In this document: positions 62,107-64,000 of the stretch, in pieces
Layout of the letters: each line of letters begins with the position of its first letter
Numbering within the stretch: the stretch's first letter is position 1
Assembly (NCBI GenBank): GCA_965277425.1
Contig: CBDICR010000005.1
Coordinates: 682,001 to 746,000 of the forward strand
Direction of reading: 5' to 3'
DNA: 64,000 nucleotides
Source: Poindextera sp965277425
GTDB taxonomy: Bacteria; Pseudomonadota; Alphaproteobacteria; Caulobacterales; Caulobacteraceae
Notes under the pieces: model-generated
What the model was told of the DNA's origin: nothing
The model's database searches: none
The model's input: only the letters and a program-made list of their open reading frames with translations
Position numbers and translations under genes: made by a program

Positions 62107-63348
62107 TTGCACACGTACCATTCGCCCCTGGACCTGGTCCGTGAGCGGTCGCCGGAACGTCCTGTCGCACTCGTGCGACCGGACGCCGTGGCCCTAGCGG
62201 CGCGCTGGTTCCAGAAGACTTTCAACGGCGACGTCCTTTACGCGGTCAAGGCGAACCCGTCGCCATGGGTGATCGAGGCCTTGGCCAGGAACGGCGTCAA
62301 CGCCTTCGATGTGGCCTCCATGCCCGAGATCGAGCTGGTGGCGAGGCATGCGCCCGGCGCGCGCATGGCCTTCATGCATCCGGTGAAGAACAGGTCGGCC
62401 ATCTCGGCCGCCTATTTCGACCATGGCGTACGAACCTTCGCCTTCGACACCGAGGACGAGCTGGCCAAGATTCTCGACGCGACCGGCAAGGCCAAGGATC
62501 TGAACCTGATCGTGCGGCTGGCGGTGAGCACCGAAGGCGCCTCCTATCCGCTCGCCGGCAAGTTCGGCGTCGAGCCGGCCGAGGCGCCAGGGCTGCTGCT
62601 CTCCGCGCGGCGCGCCACCCAGGACCTGATGGGCGTCTCCTTCCATGTCGGCAGCCAGTGCATGCGTCCGACCGCCTATCAGGCGGCCATGGCCCAGGCC
62701 TCGCGTTCGCTGGTTCGCGCCGGGGTCTTCGCCGACGTGGTCGATGTGGGCGGCGGCTTTCCGTCCGTCTATCCCGGCATGGTCCCGCCCAGCCTCGGCT
62801 TCTACATGGACGCCATCGACCGCGGCTTCGCCGAGATGATGGTGCACGAGACCACCGAACTCTGGTGCGAGCCGGGCCGCGCCCTGGTGGCCGAATGCTC
62901 CTCGGTGCTGGCCCGCGTCGAGCTGCGCAAGGGCGACGCCCTCTATCTGAACGACGGCTCCTACGGCTCGCTGTTCGACGCCAGCCACTCAAAATGGCCG
63001 TTCCCGGTCAAGCTGGTTCGCGCCGGCGAGCCGACCGATGCGGCGCTGAGGCCCTTCCGCTTCTATGGGCCGACCTGCGATTCCCTCGACCACATGCCCG
63101 GCCCCTTCTGGTTGCCCGACGACATCGGCGAGGGCGACTATGTCGAGATCGGCATGATGGGCGCCTATGGCGTGGCCATGACCACCCGCTTCAACGGCTA
63201 TGGCGACCTCGACGCCGCCATCGTCGACGACGCGCCCATGGCCTCCATGTACGGTCTGGCCCCGGCCTCGATCCCGACGCCTCGTGTCGAGACGGATACG
63301 GTCGTCAAACTGTCGCGCGCGCGTGGAAAGAAGCGTCGGCGCAGATAG
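62107..63348 (+). CDS. Ornithine/lysine decarboxylase, fold type III (ODC/DAPDC family)
   Basis: A 413-residue PLP decarboxylase of the alanine-racemase fold. The PLP lysine is Lys48 (LYAVKANPSPWVIEAL); the phosphate-binding glycine loop is DVVDVGGGFPSVYPG; ELWCEPGRALVAE and the second-subunit Cys motif GPTCDSLDH fit ornithine/lysine decarboxylases rather than diaminopimelate decarboxylase. Putrescine (or cadaverine) is the product. The start is TTG 62107 with AGGGGG upstream; no in-frame ATG comes before conserved residues. The DHS-like gene follows after 145 bases with a repeat pair between them. Confidence 0.9.
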   Translation: MHTYHSPLDLVRERSPERPVALVRPDAVALAARWFQKTFNGDVLYAVKANPSPWVIEALARNGVNAFDVASMPEIELVARHAPGARMAFMHPVKNRSAISAAYFDHGVRTFAFDTEDELAKILDATGKAKDLNLIVRLAVSTEGASYPLAGKFGVEPAEAPGLLLSARRATQDLMGVSFHVGSQCMRPTAYQAAMAQASRSLVRAGVFADVVDVGGGFPSVYPGMVPPSLGFYMDAIDRGFAEMMVHETTELWCEPGRALVAECSSVLARVELRKGDALYLNDGSYGSLFDASHSKWPFPVKLVRAGEPTDAALRPFRFYGPTCDSLDHMPGPFWLPDDIGEGDYVEIGMMGAYGVAMTTRFNGYGDLDAAIVDDAPMASMYGLAPASIPTPRVETDTVVKLSRARGKKRRRR

Positions 63349-63355
63349 AGGAGAA

Positions 63356-63474
63356 CCCTCTCCCCCTTGCGGGGAGAGGGCAGGGTGAGGGGGTGACGGC
63401 GGCCACGCCTCAGGCAAAATCCCGCTTCATCGCCCGCACCCCCACCCCAACCCCTCCCCGCAAGGGGGAGGGGC
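63356..63474. repeat. Inverted pair of REP-like repeats between decarboxylase and DHS-like genes
   Basis: ccctctcccc-cttgc-ggggagaggg (63356-63380, perfect 10-bp stem) and cccctcccc-gcaag-ggggagggg (63451-63473) are two copies of one repeat in opposite directions, with related flanks (gggtgaggggg and its complement). The second is followed by ctttt and may partly terminate transcription of the decarboxylase gene. Confidence 0.75.
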
Positions 63475-63493
63475 TTTTAAGGTCGGAGCCGTC

Positions 63494-64000
63494 ATGACCA
63501 AACCCAACACCAAGGCCGAGCTGCTCGCCAAGACGGTCGAGCATGTGGACATCACCGCTTACGACGCCCGTCCGGTGATCGACGCCATGCGGCTGATGAG
63601 CTTCACCTCGCGCGACACGGCCCGGGCCGCCGACATCCTGTCGATGGCCATCGAGGACAAGGCCTGTTCGGTCTGGCTGACCCTGGCCGGTTCCACCAGC
63701 GCCGGCGGCTGCATGCACGTCTATCGCGACATGGTGCGCTTGGGCATGATCGACGTGGTGGTGGCCACCGGCGCCTCGATCATCGACATGGATTTCTTCG
63801 AAGCTCTTGGTTTCAAGCACTATCAGGCCCAGGCCGACGTCGATGATCGCGACCTGCGCGCGCTCTATATCGACCGCATCTACGACACCTATATCGACGA
63901 GGAAGAACTGCAGGCCTGCGATGGCGCGATCAAAGAGATCGCCGACGCCCTGGAGCCGCGCCCCTATTCCTCGCGCGAATTCATCTACGAGATCGGCAAG
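63494..64000 (+). CDS. Deoxyhypusine synthase family protein (homospermidine synthase-like), partial
   Basis: The first 169 codons are in the window and the gene runs off the end. It starts at ATG 63494 with GGAG 5 bases upstream. The segment TAYDARPVIDAMRLMSFTSRDTARAADILSMAI, then VWLTLAGSTSAGGCMHVYRDMVRLGMIDVVVATGASIIDMDFFEALG, is the NAD-binding core of the deoxyhypusine synthase family. Bacteria lack eIF5A, and members next to ornithine decarboxylase are thought to make homospermidine or a related polyamine from putrescine. The catalytic lysine region lies beyond the window. Confidence 0.88.
   Translation, partial: MTKPNTKAELLAKTVEHVDITAYDARPVIDAMRLMSFTSRDTARAADILSMAIEDKACSVWLTLAGSTSAGGCMHVYRDMVRLGMIDVVVATGASIIDMDFFEALGFKHYQAQADVDDRDLRALYIDRIYDTYIDEEELQACDGAIKEIADALEPRPYSSREFIYEIGK

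Overview
The window is GC-rich, densely coding chromosomal DNA from an alphaproteobacterium, most likely a Caulobacteraceae member (Caulobacter or Phenylobacterium type). This rests on a TipF-like degenerate EAL protein, a class I (archaeal-type) lysyl-tRNA synthetase, an alphaproteobacterial hisS-hisZ-hisG operon, a groESL operon carrying both a promoter and a CIRCE operator, many acyl-CoA degradation genes, and an ornithine decarboxylase followed by a deoxyhypusine-synthase-like gene. The genus is an inference from gene content; no rRNA or tRNA gene was found.

Layout. 1-6.7 kb: end of hslU, a DUF2244 protein, a GNAT enzyme, dnaK-dnaJ (with a sigma32-type promoter and an intergenic hairpin), alkB, an SDR dehydrogenase and tadA. 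6.7-10.8 kb: an rluB-like pseudouridine synthase whose 3' end overlaps an enoyl-CoA hydratase gene, two tandem TetR genes (one frameshifted), a HIG1 protein and a cobalamin adenosyltransferase. 10.7-18.4 kb: etfBA, a PadR/GIN-domain pair, 3-hydroxybutyryl-CoA dehydrogenase, a VapC-type toxin-antitoxin pair, a PRPP-synthetase-like gene and tipF. 18.4-30.6 kb: groESL with terminator, amidohydrolase, EF-hand protein, formyltransferase-like protein, ParB-like protein, EamA transporter, prolyl aminopeptidase, gluconokinase, a frameshifted acyl-CoA synthetase and an M13 peptidase. 30.8-43.4 kb: hisS-hisZ-hisG, a DsbD/ScsB reductase, two hotdog-fold (MaoC-type) proteins, SapC, an acid phosphatase, aguA-aguB-GNAT and an exported MsrA. 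43.4-50.5 kb: class I lysS, a MerR regulator with an acyl-CoA dehydrogenase, a nested inverted-repeat element, and vsr-cysK-C5 methyltransferase. 50.7-64 kb: D-aminoacylase, TauD-like dioxygenase, an attenuator-controlled DAHP synthase, an EmrB-type exporter, a second acyl-CoA dehydrogenase, an intact IS481-family element inserted at a REP-like repeat, a lipid/cell-envelope pair (metallophosphoesterase and GT4 glycosyltransferase), ornithine decarboxylase and the start of a DHS/homospermidine-synthase-like gene.

How the parts fit. Two acyl-CoA dehydrogenases pass electrons to EtfAB; enoyl-CoA hydratase, 3-hydroxybutyryl-CoA dehydrogenase, the SDR and the hydratase-2 protein supply the later steps of acyl-CoA oxidation. 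DnaK/DnaJ, GroES/GroEL and HslU form the heat-shock and proteostasis set. AguA/AguB and ornithine decarboxylase both lead to putrescine, which the DHS-like enzyme may use. The most striking regulatory feature is the leader upstream of the DAHP synthase gene: a 27-codon peptide with the run FYFWYFGY, followed by mutually exclusive antiterminator and terminator stems, which reads as ribosome-mediated attenuation by aromatic amino acids.
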